Program-made: the position numbers and the translations under genes | Shown: piece after piece, positions 8,784-18,041 of the stretch | Numbering within the stretch: the stretch's first letter is position 1 | How the letters are laid out: each line of letters opens with the position of its first letter | NCBI RefSeq assembly: GCF_000019785.1 | Contig: NC_010524.1 | Span: forward strand, 4,390,001-4,454,000 | Direction: 5' to 3' | DNA from: Leptothrix cholodnii SP-6 | Lineage (GTDB): Bacteria; Pseudomonadota; Gammaproteobacteria; Burkholderiales; Burkholderiaceae_C | Length of the DNA: 64,000 bases | Notes under the pieces: generated by a model | What the model saw: the letters and a program-made list of their open reading frames with translations, nothing else | What the model was told of the DNA's origin: nothing | Databases searched by the model: none

Positions 8784-9177
8784 ACTGAAAAGAATAGAAG
8801 CATCTGAAGGGTATCTTTCTTTCCCCCCAGAAGTCAGCGGCATCTCTGAACACATCGAGCAGCTGCTCACGCGCCTCGCGGTCGAACCGCGGGCTGTCGG
8901 GCAACTGCTCGAGAACGACGACAAAACCCGACTGGCTGCCCGACTTGTTGACCAGATCGGTCATGCAGTCGTGCAGCGCATCCAGGTTCTTGCCGAAGTG
9001 CGGCGGGAACAGAAAAGCCTGGGCGATGCCCTCGAGCACCTCCTGCTTGGTCTGTGCCGACGACAGGTTGGCATAGAGAAAGTGGTGGCCCAGATCCTGG
9101 GCCGCCGACAAGAGATCGTCCACTCGGAAGGCGCGTATGGCCTGCACGATGTTTGGACGCACGGTCTGCAAAAGCAT
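8782..9177 (-). CDS. Barstar-family ribonuclease inhibitor
   Basis: Barstar proteins bind and block secreted guanyl-specific RNases before export, protecting the producer cell. The 131-residue product carries the family core: a beta-strand and helix around VDDLLSAAQDLGHHFLYANL, then the signature FLFPPHFGKNLDALHDCMTD, in which helix residues and the Asp contact the RNase active site in known complexes. It is longer than the 90-residue archetype because of about 20 extra N-terminal residues and a C-terminal extension (ERKIPFRCFYSF). It lies 34 bp downstream of the ribonuclease gene, as expected for an enzyme-inhibitor pair. No signal peptide is present, consistent with a cytoplasmic role. Confidence 0.9.
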   Translation of the reverse strand: MLLQTVRPNIVQAIRAFRVDDLLSAAQDLGHHFLYANLSSAQTKQEVLEGIAQAFLFPPHFGKNLDALHDCMTDLVNKSGSQSGFVVVLEQLPDSPRFDREAREQLLDVFRDAADFWGERKIPFRCFYSFQ

Positions 9178-9211
9178 GATGGTCCCTTAGGGCTCTCAAT
9201 CCTCGTCGGAA

Positions 9212-9664
9212 TCAGTTCGCGATGCGGCGGAAGCTCGCGTAGTGATCCTGGGTGTAATAACAGACATCCGGAGATTTCGGTTGGTTCCCGCCGCAAACAA
9301 TGCGCCGAGCACCCCGGTGATTCAATTGAGGGGTAGGAACGGTGTATTCGCGGTAATAGCCACGAGTTTCACGCGGCAACAGCCGCTCCCGGTTGCCAAA
9401 GATCACGCCGTCCTTGGCAGGAAAGGGAAAAGGTCCGCCGCGGTGTATGCGCTGATACGTCAACCGGCCCTCCACGGGCAATTCGGCGAGTACGACGGAA
9501 GCCAGATCGCTTGACGCAGCGCGGGTATCGCGCGCCTGGGCACTGACGACCAGCCCGAGCGAACCGCCCAGCAGCACGACCGTGAGGGCAAAGCCCTGCA
9601 GCAACTGCCCCAGCGACCGACACATGCAAGCAACACCTTGAATGAATCGGCTACGTCGCACCAC
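9212..9664 (-). CDS. Secreted guanyl-specific ribonuclease (N1/T1, RNase Sa/barnase family)
   Basis: A 150-residue exported endoribonuclease that should cleave RNA after G. A signal peptide is visible (hydrophobic core FALTVVLLGGSLGLVV, then SAQARD). The mature domain aligns closely by eye with RNase Sa: GGPFPFPAKDGVIFGNRE, then YYREYTVPTP with the general-base Glu, RGARRIV with the catalytic Arg, and YYTQDHYASFRRI with the general-acid His. All three catalytic residues are present, so it should be active. Two cysteines (IVCGG and DVCYYT) could form a disulfide. An alternative start, MCRSLGQ at 9625, would give a tidier signal peptide. It is followed by a barstar inhibitor gene. Confidence 0.9.
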   Translation of the reverse strand: MVRRSRFIQGVACMCRSLGQLLQGFALTVVLLGGSLGLVVSAQARDTRAASSDLASVVLAELPVEGRLTYQRIHRGGPFPFPAKDGVIFGNRERLLPRETRGYYREYTVPTPQLNHRGARRIVCGGNQPKSPDVCYYTQDHYASFRRIAN

Positions 9665-9897
9665 GGGTTTTCCTGAACGAAGAAGGCCGCATGGTACAGA
9701 AGAGGGGCCGAAATCTCAAGGCTCTGCCTCAATTTTCAGCACCTCATACGGTCATTCAGGGGAAGGTAAGCGTGCGCGAACTTTCGATGTCAGGCCCGTC
9801 GATTTGCACTTTTTGCATCCCGCACCCACGGCGGCGATCGACAGCACCCGGCTCGGGGCATCTGGGCCCGCGCATGCGGCACTGAAACGGCTGATCC

Positions 9898-9925
9898 GGT
9901 GCGGCGCCGTCCCCGACGCCGCACC
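9898..9925 (-). terminator. Hairpin after maeB
   Basis: GGTGCGGCG and CGCCGCACC form a 9-bp perfect stem with a loop of about 10 nt, starting 13 bp beyond the maeB stop on the minus strand. No T tract follows, so it may be a weak or Rho-assisted terminator. The remaining roughly 230 bp up to the ribonuclease gene are comparatively AT-rich and hold no gene I can support; the ribonuclease promoter should be there. Confidence 0.5.
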
Positions 9926-9938
9926 GTGCCGTCCAGGA

Positions 9939-12257
9939 TCAGCGCGTCGCGCTGGCGTCGGCGACGGTCAAGGCGGTCATGTTGACGATCCGGCGCACGG
10001 TGGCCGACGGCGTCAGCACATGCACCGGCTTGGCGGCACCCAACAGGACCGGCCCGATCGCGATGCCGCCGCCGGCGGCGGTCTTCAGCAGGTTGTAGCT
10101 GATGTTGGCGGCGTCGATGTTGGGCAGCACCAGCAGGTTGGCGTCGCCCTTGAGCGTGCTGTTGGGCATCAGGGTCTGGCGCATCGCACCGTCGAGCGCG
10201 ACGTCGCCGTGCATCTCGCCGTCGACCTCCAGCCAGGGCGCCTGCTCACGCAGCAGCGCCAGCGTGCGGCGCATCTTGACGGCACTCGGATGGTCGCTGC
10301 TGCCGAAGTTCGAATGGCTCAGCAGCGCCGCCTTGGGCTGCACGCCGAACCGCATCATCTCCTCGGCCGCCATCACCGTGATCTCGCACAGCTCTTCGGC
10401 GCTCGGGTCGTGGTTGACGTGGGTGTCGACCAGGAAGACCTGGCGGTTCGGCAGCATCAGGCCGTTCATGCAAGCGTAGATCTGCACGTCCTGCGGTGTG
10501 CTCGGGCTGCCGCCGTGGCGCTTGCCGATGACCTGGTCGATGTAGTGCAGGTGCGTGGCGGTGGTGCCCCAGGTGCCGCACAGCATGCCGTCGACCTCGC
10601 CCTTGTGCAGCAGCATCGCGCCGATCAGCGTCAGGCGGCGGCGCATCTCGATCTTGGCGACCTGGACCGTGATGCCCTTGCGTTCGGTCATCTGGTGGTA
10701 GGTCTGCCAGAAGTCGCGGTAGCGGTGATCCTGCTCGACGTTGACGACGTCGTAGTCGACACCTTCCTTGAGCCGCAGGCCGAACTTCTCGATGCGCTGG
10801 GCGATCACGCTCGGCCGGCCGATCAGCGTCGGGCGCGCCAGGCTCTCGTCGACCACCACCTGCACCGCGCGCAGCACGCGCTCTTCTTCACCCTCGGCAT
10901 AGGCGACGCGCTTGTGCGTGGCGCGCTTGGCGAGCGTGAAGATCGGTTTCATCGTCGTGCCCGAGGCGTAGACGAAGGTCTGCAGCTTCTCGACGTAGGC
11001 GTCGAAATCCTTGATCGGGCGCAGCGCCACGCCGGACTCGGCCGCGGCCTTGGCCACCGCCGGCGCGATCTTCATCATCAGGCGCGGGTCGAAGGGCTTG
11101 GGGATCAGGTACTCGGGGCCGAAGCTCAGGTTGGAGCCGGCATAGGCCGCCGCCACCACCTCGCTCTGCTCGGCCTGCGCCAGTTCGGCGATGGCGTAGA
11201 CGGCGGCCACTTCCATCGCATCGGTGATGGTGGTGGCGCCGCAGTCGAGCGCGCCGCGGAAGATGTAGGGGAAACACAGGACGTTGTTGACCTGGTTCGG
11301 GTAGTCGGTGCGGCCGGTGGCCATGATGGCGTCGTCGCGCACCGCCTTGACCTCCTCGGGCGAGATCTCCGGCGTCGGGTTGGCCAGCGCGAAGATCAGC
11401 GGCCGCTCGGCCATGCTGCGCACCATCGGCTGCTTGAGCACGCCGCCGGCCGACAGGCCCAGGAAGATGTCGGCGCCGACGATCGCCTCGGCCAGCGTGC
11501 GATGCGGCGTGTCCTGCGCGAACTCGGCCTTGTCCGGGTCCATCAGCTCGACCCGGCCCTTGTAGACCACGCCAGCCAGGTCGGTGACGGTGATGTTCTC
11601 GCGCGGCAGGCCCAGCTTGACCAGCAGGTTCAGGCAGGCCAGCGCCGCCGCACCCGCGCCCGACGACACCAGCTTGACCTGCTTGATGTCCTTGCCCAGC
11701 ACCTTCAGGCCGTTGAGCAGCGCGGCGCCCACCACGATCGCGGTGCCGTGCTGGTCGTCATGGAAAACGGGGATCTTCATGCGCTCGCGCAGCTTGCGCT
11801 CGACGTAGAAACAATCGGGCGCCTTGATGTCTTCGAGGTTGATACCACCGAAAGTGGGTTCGAGCGAGGCGATGGTGTCGATCAGCTTGTCGAGGTCGCG
11901 CTGCTGGATCTCGAGGTCGAACACGTCGATGCCGGCGAACTTCTTGAATAGGACGCCCTTGCCCTCCATCACCGGCTTGGCCGCCAGCGGGCCGATGTCG
12001 CCCAGTCCCAGCACGGCGGTGCCGTTGGTGACCACCGCGACCAGGTTGCCGCGCGAGGTGTAGCGGAAGGCGTTGGCCGGGTCCTCGACGATCTCTTCAC
12101 AGGCCGCGGCCACGCCGGGCGAATACGCCAGCGCCAGGTCGCGCTGGTTGACGAGTTGCTTGGTGGCCGCGATCGCGATCTTGCCCGGGGTCGGGAACTC
12201 GTGATATTCGAGGGCGCTGCGGCGCAACTCGGCGCGCTTTTCTTCTTGAGTCGACAT
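9939..12257 (-). CDS. maeB: NADP-dependent malic enzyme with C-terminal phosphotransacetylase-like domain
   Basis: Oxidatively decarboxylates malate to pyruvate with NADP reduction, linking the TCA cycle to pyruvate and NADPH. The 772-residue length is that of the MaeB type. The malic domain occupies the first 430 residues or so: [53 protein letters not shown] (metal and malate ligands), then a Rossmann part ([18 protein letters not shown]). The C-terminal 320 residues resemble phosphate acetyltransferase (PTA_PTB) and are thought to be allosteric in this family, binding acetyl-CoA. It is divergent from a DctS/DctR-like sensor pair, suggesting control by external C4-dicarboxylates. Confidence 0.97.
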   Translation of the reverse strand: MSTQEEKRAELRRSALEYHEFPTPGKIAIAATKQLVNQRDLALAYSPGVAAACEEIVEDPANAFRYTSRGNLVAVVTNGTAVLGLGDIGPLAAKPVMEGKGVLFKKFAGIDVFDLEIQQRDLDKLIDTIASLEPTFGGINLEDIKAPDCFYVERKLRERMKIPVFHDDQHGTAIVVGAALLNGLKVLGKDIKQVKLVSSGAGAAALACLNLLVKLGLPRENITVTDLAGVVYKGRVELMDPDKAEFAQDTPHRTLAEAIVGADIFLGLSAGGVLKQPMVRSMAERPLIFALANPTPEISPEEVKAVRDDAIMATGRTDYPNQVNNVLCFPYIFRGALDCGATTITDAMEVAAVYAIAELAQAEQSEVVAAAYAGSNLSFGPEYLIPKPFDPRLMMKIAPAVAKAAAESGVALRPIKDFDAYVEKLQTFVYASGTTMKPIFTLAKRATHKRVAYAEGEEERVLRAVQVVVDESLARPTLIGRPSVIAQRIEKFGLRLKEGVDYDVVNVEQDHRYRDFWQTYHQMTERKGITVQVAKIEMRRRLTLIGAMLLHKGEVDGMLCGTWGTTATHLHYIDQVIGKRHGGSPSTPQDVQIYACMNGLMLPNRQVFLVDTHVNHDPSAEELCEITVMAAEEMMRFGVQPKAALLSHSNFGSSDHPSAVKMRRTLALLREQAPWLEVDGEMHGDVALDGAMRQTLMPNSTLKGDANLLVLPNIDAANISYNLLKTAAGGGIAIGPVLLGAAKPVHVLTPSATVRRIVNMTALTVADASATR

Positions 12258-12528
12258 GGCTGCTGGCTTTCCGATGGTTGCGAGCGCACGGCGTCCAGCT
12301 GAAACGCTGGACCAAGGCCGCCGCCGGGGAGCGGGATTCTAGGGAGAGGCACGTGTGCGTGCGAGCCGGCACAGACCGGATCGCGCATCCGACGATGCGT
12401 TTGGTGCATGTCAGGCGCGGGTCAGCCGCACAGGGCTTCCGAACAGGTGCAGTTTGCGCGCACGCCTGCATGCCGCCATGCGAGGAAGTGCTTACGCCCC
12501 GGCCGACCTGCAGCGCCATACTGAAAAG

Positions 12529-14610
12529 ATGGCAGCAACTGAATTGACGCAGCCGTCGGCCACATTCGGGCTCGAGCGGGGTTGGCTGCGCTGGCGGCGG
12601 GCGGCGCTGTGGGCGCTGCTCGGTGCGCTGCTGCTGGCCGTCGAGGCGAGCCTGCTGTGGCTGACCTGGCAGCACGAACGCAACCGGCTGCAGGATGCCA
12701 CCGAGCAGGCTGCCGTGGCGGCGGCCGCCGACATCCGGCTGCGCCTGGCCGACAACACCCAGGCGCTGCAGCAGGTGCTGTGGGGCGTGCTCGACGAGGC
12801 CGGCTTTCGCGGCCGTGCCGACGCGGTGTTGCGCGCGCACCCCGAGATCGCCCGCATCGAATGGCGCGGCGCGGACTTTTCGCTGGTTGCGCGGGCCCTG
12901 TCGCCGCTGCATCCGAACCTGTTCGGCGTCATCGGCCGCGCGGCGATGGTGCTCGATGCGGAGGCCGCCTGCGTGTCGGCCAGCCGCTTCGAGGCGCCGG
13001 TGCTGTCGCGCAGCTATTTCGCGCCGACCCAGGGCGGGCTCGGCGCCGAGGTGGTGGACCTGTGCGTGCCGCACCTCGAAGAGGGCCGCCGGCTCGGCTC
13101 GCTGGTCGCCACGCTGGTGCTGTCCGAGGTGCTGGAGCAGGCCGTCGCGCCCGAGATGCAGCGCCAGCACGAAGTCCTGCTGGTCGAAGCCGACGGCACC
13201 CGGCTGGCGCGGGCCGGCAGCAGCCGCGGCCGTGGCGCCTACCGGGCCGAGCGGCTGGTCGATTTCGAGGGTTTCACCGCGCTGGTGCGGCTCGACAGCG
13301 CCGCGCAGCGCCCGCCGCTGATCCCCAACATCAGCTCGGCGCTGGTGCTGGGGCTGTCCGTCGCGCTGTGTGCGGCGGTGCTGGTGCTGGCCTACGACGT
13401 GCGGCGGCGCTCGGCCGCCGAACGTGGCCTGGCCGAATCGCTGGCGTTCCGCAAGGCGATGGAGGATTCGCTCGTCACCGGCCTGCGCGCGCGCGGCCTC
13501 GACGGCACCATCACCTACGTCAACCCGGCGTTCTGCCACATGGTGGGCTGGAGCGCGCAAGAGCTGCGCGCGTGCGCCGACCCGCTGCGATCGCCGCCCT
13601 ACTGGCCGCCGGAGATGGTCGAGCAATACCGCCAGCGCCAGGCCGTGCGCATGGCCGGCAATGCGCCGCCGCGCGAAGGCTACGAGACGCTGTTCATGCG
13701 CCGCAACGGCGAGCGCTTTCCGGTGCTGATCTTCGAGGCGCCGCTGGTCGACGGACGCGGCCGGCAGACCGGCTGGATGAGCGCCGTGCTCGACGTCAGC
13801 GCGCAGCGCAAGATCGAGGAGCTGTCGCGCCAGCAGCAGGAAAAGCTGCAGGCCACCGCCCGGCTGGCGACGATGGGCGAGATGGCCTCGCTGCTCAGCC
13901 ACGAGCTGAACCAGCCGCTGGCGGCAATCGCCAGCTACGCCAGCGGCTCGCTCAACCTGCTGCCGCAAAGCGCGAACGACGCCCCGGCCGACCTCGACAC
14001 GCAGCTGATGATCCGCCACGCCATGACGCGTGCCGCCGAACAGGCCGACCGCGCCGGGCGCGTCATCCGCAGCGTGCACCAGTTCGTGCGCCGGCGCGAG
14101 CGGCTGCGCGAGAACGTGCGTGCCCACGAGCTGCTCGACGCCGTGATGCCGCTGGTGCGCATGGCGGCGCGGCGCGGCAACGTGCGCATCGAGGTCGACG
14201 TGGCCACGCCGTCGCCGCGGGTGTCGTGCGACCGCACGATGGTCGAGCAGGTGCTGCTCAACCTGTCGCGCAACGCCATCCAGTCGATGGAAGAGGACAC
14301 GCCGCAGGAGGACCGCGTGCTGACCTTGCGGGCGCGCACGCTGGACGCGCACTGGATCGAATTTGCGGTGATCGATCGCGGCCCCGGCATCCCGCCCGAG
14401 GTCGCGCGGCAGCTCTTCACGCCCTTCTTCACGACCAAGGCCGAGGGCATGGGCATCGGCCTGTCGATGTGCCGCACGGTGATCGAGCAGCACGGCGGCG
14501 CGCTCGACTTCCATTCGCCCGAAGGTGCGCGCGGCACCTTGTTCAGGTTTACGCTCCCGGCTGCCAGCGTGATGGCGCCGCCCGCCGTGCTCCCCACCTC
14601 CAGTCCCTGA
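12529..14610 (+). CDS. Membrane sensor histidine kinase, DctS/FixL-like
   Basis: A 693-residue sensor of a two-component system. One membrane segment lies at residues about 24-42 and another near 265-285, enclosing a periplasmic sensing domain of roughly 220 residues. A cytoplasmic PAS domain follows (DGTITYVNPAFCHMVGWSAQEL), then HisKA with the H-box LLSHELNQPLAAIASYASG (His at about residue 458). The HATPase ends with DRGPGIPPEVARQLFTPFFT and GMGIGLSMCRTVIEQHGG. The LSHELNQPL box and the FixJ-type partner 4 bp downstream place it with DctS, which senses external C4-dicarboxylates. The divergent malic enzyme gene supports this, but the ligand is inferred. The start ATG at 12529 gives a natural N terminus; an in-frame ATG lies 17 codons upstream. 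Confidence 0.88.
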   Translation: MAATELTQPSATFGLERGWLRWRRAALWALLGALLLAVEASLLWLTWQHERNRLQDATEQAAVAAAADIRLRLADNTQALQQVLWGVLDEAGFRGRADAVLRAHPEIARIEWRGADFSLVARALSPLHPNLFGVIGRAAMVLDAEAACVSASRFEAPVLSRSYFAPTQGGLGAEVVDLCVPHLEEGRRLGSLVATLVLSEVLEQAVAPEMQRQHEVLLVEADGTRLARAGSSRGRGAYRAERLVDFEGFTALVRLDSAAQRPPLIPNISSALVLGLSVALCAAVLVLAYDVRRRSAAERGLAESLAFRKAMEDSLVTGLRARGLDGTITYVNPAFCHMVGWSAQELRACADPLRSPPYWPPEMVEQYRQRQAVRMAGNAPPREGYETLFMRRNGERFPVLIFEAPLVDGRGRQTGWMSAVLDVSAQRKIEELSRQQQEKLQATARLATMGEMASLLSHELNQPLAAIASYASGSLNLLPQSANDAPADLDTQLMIRHAMTRAAEQADRAGRVIRSVHQFVRRRERLRENVRAHELLDAVMPLVRMAARRGNVRIEVDVATPSPRVSCDRTMVEQVLLNLSRNAIQSMEEDTPQEDRVLTLRARTLDAHWIEFAVIDRGPGIPPEVARQLFTPFFTTKAEGMGIGLSMCRTVIEQHGGALDFHSPEGARGTLFRFTLPAASVMAPPAVLPTSSP

Positions 14611-14614
14611 ACCC

Positions 14615-15262
14615 ATGAACCAACGCCTGCAGCCCGAACACGGCACGGTCTACGTCGTCGACGACGAAGAAGTGGTGCGCGACGCGCTTTCCTGGTTGCT
14701 GCGCTCGCGCCGCCTGTTGCCGCAGGCCTTCCCGAGCGCCGACGCGTTCTGGGCCGCGATCGAAAGCGGCGAGGTGCGCGCCGACGACTGCGCCTGCGTG
14801 CTGCTCGACATGCGCATGCCGGGCATGAACGGCATGGCCCTGTTCCAGCGCCTGGTCGAACGCGGCTGGAGCACGCTGATGCCGGTGATCTTCCTGACCG
14901 GCAACGCCGATGTCTCCACCGCCGTCGCCGCAGTCAAGAACGGCGCCTTCGATTTCGTCGAGAAGCCGTTCTCCGACAACGCGCTGGTCGACCGCGTGAT
15001 CGAGGCGCTGCAGCGCAGTGCCAAATCGCTCGAGGCGCTGGCCTTGCGCAACACGGTGCAGGCGCACCTGGGCGAACTGACCGACCGCGAGGTCGAGGTG
15101 ATGCAGCTGATCGTGGCCGGGCGCGCCAACAAGCAGATCGCCGACAACCTGGACATCAGCGTGCGCACGGTCGAGGTGCACCGCTCGCGGGTGTTCGACA
15201 AGATGGCGGTGCGCTCGGCGGTCGAACTCGCCAACCTGCTGCGCGACGCCGGCCTGGCGTGA
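14615..15262 (+). CDS. FixJ/DctR-type response regulator (REC-LuxR HTH)
   Basis: A 215-residue transcription factor. The receiver domain begins GTVYVVDDEEVVRDAL and has the phospho-acceptor Asp65 in VLLDMRMPGMNG, the switch Thr in VIFLTGN and the conserved Lys in VEKPFSDN. A linker leads to a LuxR-type helix-turn-helix (LTDREVEVMQLIVAGRANKQ, then IADNLDISVRTVEVHRSRV). The gene starts 4 bp after the kinase stop, so the two form one operon. By analogy with DctSR of Rhodobacter it should activate C4-dicarboxylate uptake or use genes; the maeB promoter across the divergent region is the nearest candidate target. No dicarboxylate transporter is visible in the window. Confidence 0.9.
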   Translation: MNQRLQPEHGTVYVVDDEEVVRDALSWLLRSRRLLPQAFPSADAFWAAIESGEVRADDCACVLLDMRMPGMNGMALFQRLVERGWSTLMPVIFLTGNADVSTAVAAVKNGAFDFVEKPFSDNALVDRVIEALQRSAKSLEALALRNTVQAHLGELTDREVEVMQLIVAGRANKQIADNLDISVRTVEVHRSRVFDKMAVRSAVELANLLRDAGLA

Positions 15263-15361
15263 GCGCCTGATCGCGCGCCGGCCGACCGCGCCACCGCCGG
15301 ATAATCCGCCCCCTCGTTCCCTCGCCTGCTGCCGCCGTGAAACCCGGCCGCCAAGCTCATC

Positions 15362-16357
15362 ATGTCCCTGGGTGAATTCGACCTGATCGCCAAGTACTTC
15401 GACCGCCCGGCGCGGCGCAACCCGCTCGGCGTCGGCGACGACTGCGCGCTGCTGGCGCCGGCGCCGGGCATGCAGCTCGCGGTGTCGACCGACATGCTGG
15501 TCGAAGGCCGGCACTTTCTCCCGACCGTCTCGGCCGAGGCGCTGGGCCACAAGGCGCTGGCGGTCAACCTGTCCGATCTGGCGGCCTGCGGCGCCGAGCC
15601 CTTGGCGTTCATGCTGGCGCTGTCGATGCCGAAGGTCGACGAGGCCTGGCTGGCCGGCCTGGCGCGCGGCCTGTTCGCGCTGGCCGACGCGCATGAGATC
15701 GAACTGGTCGGCGGTGACACCACCGCCGGCCCGCTCAACCTGTGCATCACCGTGATGGGCCAGGTGCCGGCCGGCACGGCCTTGCTGCGCAGCGGCGCAC
15801 GGCCCGGCGATCAGCTCTGGGTCAGCGGGCAGCTGGGCCTGGCGCGCCTGTGGCTCGAGGCGCTGCACGGCCCGGTCGCGCTCGACGGCACCGATTTCAC
15901 CGCCGCACGGCTGGCGATGGAGCTGCCGAACCCGCGGCTCGCGCTGGGGCGGGCGCTGCGCGGCATCGCCAGCAGCGCGCTCGACCTGTCGGACGGGCTG
16001 CTGGGCGACCTCGGCCATGTGCTGCGGCGCTCGGGCGCGGCCTGCCATCGCGACCGGACACCGCTCGGCGCCGAGATCGAGATCGATCGCCTGCCACGCC
16101 ACGAAGCGCTGGCGCGTCAGCCCGAGCCGATCCAGCAGCTGTGCATGCTCTGCGGCGGAGACGACTACGAGCTGCTGTTCACCGCCCCGCCCGGCGCCCA
16201 CGGCGCCGTGCTCGAAGCGGCCGCCGCGGCGCAGACCGCCGTGACCTGCGTCGGCCGCATCACGCCGGAACCCGGCACGCGCGTGATCGACCGCAACGGC
16301 GCGCCGATCGCCACGCCCTGGGCCAGCTTCGACCATTTCGCAGGCCCGACGCCATGA
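15362..16357 (+). CDS. thiL: Thiamine-monophosphate kinase
   Basis: Phosphorylates thiamine monophosphate to the active cofactor thiamine diphosphate, the last step of the pathway, in the cytosol. The 331-residue product belongs to the AIR synthase/PurM-like fold. It opens GEFDLIAKYF, then shows the nucleotide/metal segment GVGDDCALLAPAPG, the substrate region VSTDMLVEGRHFLP, the ELVGGDTTAGPL motif and CGGDDYELLFTAPPG near the C terminus, all conserved in ThiL. The stop overlaps the pgpA start by ATGA, a thiL-pgpA pairing common in proteobacteria. No thiamine (TPP) riboswitch is visible upstream. Confidence 0.96.
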   Translation: MSLGEFDLIAKYFDRPARRNPLGVGDDCALLAPAPGMQLAVSTDMLVEGRHFLPTVSAEALGHKALAVNLSDLAACGAEPLAFMLALSMPKVDEAWLAGLARGLFALADAHEIELVGGDTTAGPLNLCITVMGQVPAGTALLRSGARPGDQLWVSGQLGLARLWLEALHGPVALDGTDFTAARLAMELPNPRLALGRALRGIASSALDLSDGLLGDLGHVLRRSGAACHRDRTPLGAEIEIDRLPRHEALARQPEPIQQLCMLCGGDDYELLFTAPPGAHGAVLEAAAAAQTAVTCVGRITPEPGTRVIDRNGAPIATPWASFDHFAGPTP

Positions 16358-16911
16358 GCGCGCACGAACCCGGCTCGCCGTCCGGCACGAACCCGGCGCC
16401 GCGTCGCGTGTCGGTGCGTTTCCTGTTCGAGCACCCGGCCCACTTCATCGCGCTCGGCGCCGGCAGCGGACTGAGTCCGAAAGCGCCCGGCACGGTCGGC
16501 ACGCTCTGGGCCTGGGTGGCCTACCTCGTGCTCGACATGGGGCTCGGTCCTGTCGGCTGGGGCGGGCTGATCGGCGCCTCGCTGCTGATCGGCTGGTGGG
16601 CCTGCACCGTCACGGCCGAACACGCCGGCATCGCCGACCCCGGCTTCATCGTCTGGGACGAAGTGGTCGCGTTCTGGCTGATCCTGTGGGTGATCGCGCC
16701 GGCCGACGGGCTGATGCAGTTGCTCGCGTTCGCGCTGTTCCGGTATTTCGACGCCGCCAAACCCGGACCGGTCGGCTGGGCCGATCGACATTTCAAGGGC
16801 GGCGGCTGGCGCGGCGGATTCGGCATCCTGGTCGACGACCTCGTCGCCGCCGCCTGCACGCTGCTGACGCTGGCCGTGCTGGAGTCGGCCCAGCGCTGGT
16901 GGGCCGCCTGA
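16354..16911 (+). CDS. pgpA: Phosphatidylglycerophosphatase A
   Basis: Dephosphorylates phosphatidylglycerophosphate to phosphatidylglycerol at the inner membrane. The 185-residue product has about three or four hydrophobic segments. The PgpA family motifs are GLSPKAPGTVGTLWAW, the acidic metal-binding IVWDEVVAFWLIL, FRYFDAAKPGPVGWADRHFK and GGFGILVDDLVAA. The first 20 residues are hydrophilic and variable. The start ATG at 16354 overlaps the thiL stop; the much longer upstream frame in the same phase is a shadow over thiL. pncC follows after 13 bp. Confidence 0.95.
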   Translation: MSAHEPGSPSGTNPAPRRVSVRFLFEHPAHFIALGAGSGLSPKAPGTVGTLWAWVAYLVLDMGLGPVGWGGLIGASLLIGWWACTVTAEHAGIADPGFIVWDEVVAFWLILWVIAPADGLMQLLAFALFRYFDAAKPGPVGWADRHFKGGGWRGGFGILVDDLVAAACTLLTLAVLESAQRWWAA

Positions 16912-16924
16912 AGAGGAGCCGCGC

Positions 16925-17434
16925 ATGAATCACGTCGAACAGCTCGAACACCACGAGATACCGGCGCGGGTGCGGGCGATCAGCCTGCAACTGGTCGCCC
17001 GCCGGTGGCTGATGTGCACGGCCGAGAGCTGCACCGGCGGCCTGATCGCCGCGGCCTGCACCGATCTGGCGGGTTCGAGCGACTGGTTCGAGCGCGGCAT
17101 CGTCAGCTACAGCAACGCGGCGAAGTGCGAGTTGCTGGGCGTGCCGGCCGACACGATCGCCGCTCACGGCGCCGTCAGTTCGGCGGTTGCCGAGGCGATG
17201 GCACGCGGCGCGCTGTCGCATTCGCACGCGCAGGTCGCGCTGGCGGTGACCGGCGTGGCCGGCCCGAGCGGCGGCAGCGTGGACAAGCCGGTCGGCACGG
17301 TCTGGTTCGGCTGGGCCTTGCCCGGCGCGGCCTGGACCGCGAGGCAACGCTTCGACGGCGACCGCCACGCGGTGCGGGTGCAGTCCGTCGCCCACGCCTT
17401 GCACGAACTCGACCGGGCGCTGCGGCGGGCCTGA
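16925..17434 (+). CDS. pncC: Nicotinamide-nucleotide amidase (CinA C-terminal domain, stand-alone)
   Basis: PncC deamidates nicotinamide mononucleotide to nicotinate mononucleotide in NAD recycling. The 169-residue protein is the CinA C-terminal domain alone: LMCTAESCTGGLIAAACTD (catalytic Ser/Thr/Tyr region), FERGIVSYSNAAKCELLGV, AHGAVSSAVAEAMARGA and VTGVAGPSGGSVDKPVGTVW. The N-terminal molybdopterin-like domain of full CinA is absent, as in many Betaproteobacteria. It has an AGGAG-like site before the ATG and is the last gene of the thiL-pgpA-pncC run, ended by a shared bidirectional hairpin. Confidence 0.95.
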   Translation: MNHVEQLEHHEIPARVRAISLQLVARRWLMCTAESCTGGLIAAACTDLAGSSDWFERGIVSYSNAAKCELLGVPADTIAAHGAVSSAVAEAMARGALSHSHAQVALAVTGVAGPSGGSVDKPVGTVWFGWALPGAAWTARQRFDGDRHAVRVQSVAHALHELDRALRRA

Positions 17435-17456
17435 GTCCGATCGCCTGCAGAAACGG

Positions 17457-17480
17457 AAAAGGCCGGCAGAGCCGGCCTTT
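17457..17480. terminator. Bidirectional terminator between pncC and rplQ
   Basis: AAAAGGCCGGC and GCCGGCCTTT form a clean stem with an A-run on one side and T-run on the other, so it can terminate pncC from the left and the alpha operon (rplQ) from the right. Confidence 0.85.
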
Positions 17481-17539
17481 CATCAGGTGCATCGATCGAC
17501 CGCAGCCTGCGCCGCGGCGAACTGACCTGGGTCTGCGTG

Positions 17540-17938
17540 TCAGGCCTTGTCTTCAGTCACTTCGACTGCAGCGCTCGGATCCGGACGGTCGACCAGTTCG
17601 ACAAACGCCATCGGCGCGTTGTCGCCGACGCGGAAACCCATCTTCAGGATGCGGGTGTAGCCGCCCGGACGAGCCGCGTAACGCGGGCCCAGCACGCCGA
17701 ACAGCTTGACGACGTTGTCGCGGTCGCGCAGGCGGTCGAAAGCCAGACGCTTGTTCGCCAGCGTGGGGGTCTTGCCCAGCGTCAGCAGACGCTCGACGAC
17801 GCGACGCAGTTCCTTGGCCTTGGGGACCGTGGTCTTGATCGCCTCGTGCTGGATCAGCGAGTTGCACATGTTGCGCAGCATCGCCAGGCGATGCGACGAG
17901 GTGCGATTGAGTTTGCGAAGTCCGTTACCGTGACGCAT
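17540..17938 (-). CDS. rplQ: 50S ribosomal protein L17
   Basis: L17 binds 23S rRNA on the back of the large subunit near the exit tunnel. The 132-residue product opens [20 protein letters not shown], a nearly invariant start, and has [20 protein letters not shown] and [17 protein letters not shown] segments. The C-terminal part is slightly extended and acidic ([13 protein letters not shown]). It is the last gene of the alpha operon, 103 bp after rpoA, before the bidirectional terminator. Confidence 0.97.
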   Translation of the reverse strand: MRHGNGLRKLNRTSSHRLAMLRNMCNSLIQHEAIKTTVPKAKELRRVVERLLTLGKTPTLANKRLAFDRLRDRDNVVKLFGVLGPRYAARPGGYTRILKMGFRVGDNAPMAFVELVDRPDPSAAVEVTEDKA

Positions 17939-18041
17939 GGTGCTTTCCTTTCCTTATATGAACCGGCGGCCGGATCAGGTACCGCAGGCTGCACCGGGCG
18001 AGCCGACCGACACCGGTCGTCCACCCATTCCATTCATTGAA

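Noticed and set aside
8580..8807. Small plus- and minus-strand frames between rsmA and barstar
   Set aside because: They run through the perfect hairpin, lack ribosome sites and show no family resemblance.
12097..14646. 849-codon minus-strand frame opposite the sensor kinase gene
   Set aside because: Composition is Arg/His/Gln-rich noise, and the kinase on the other strand has all expected motifs.
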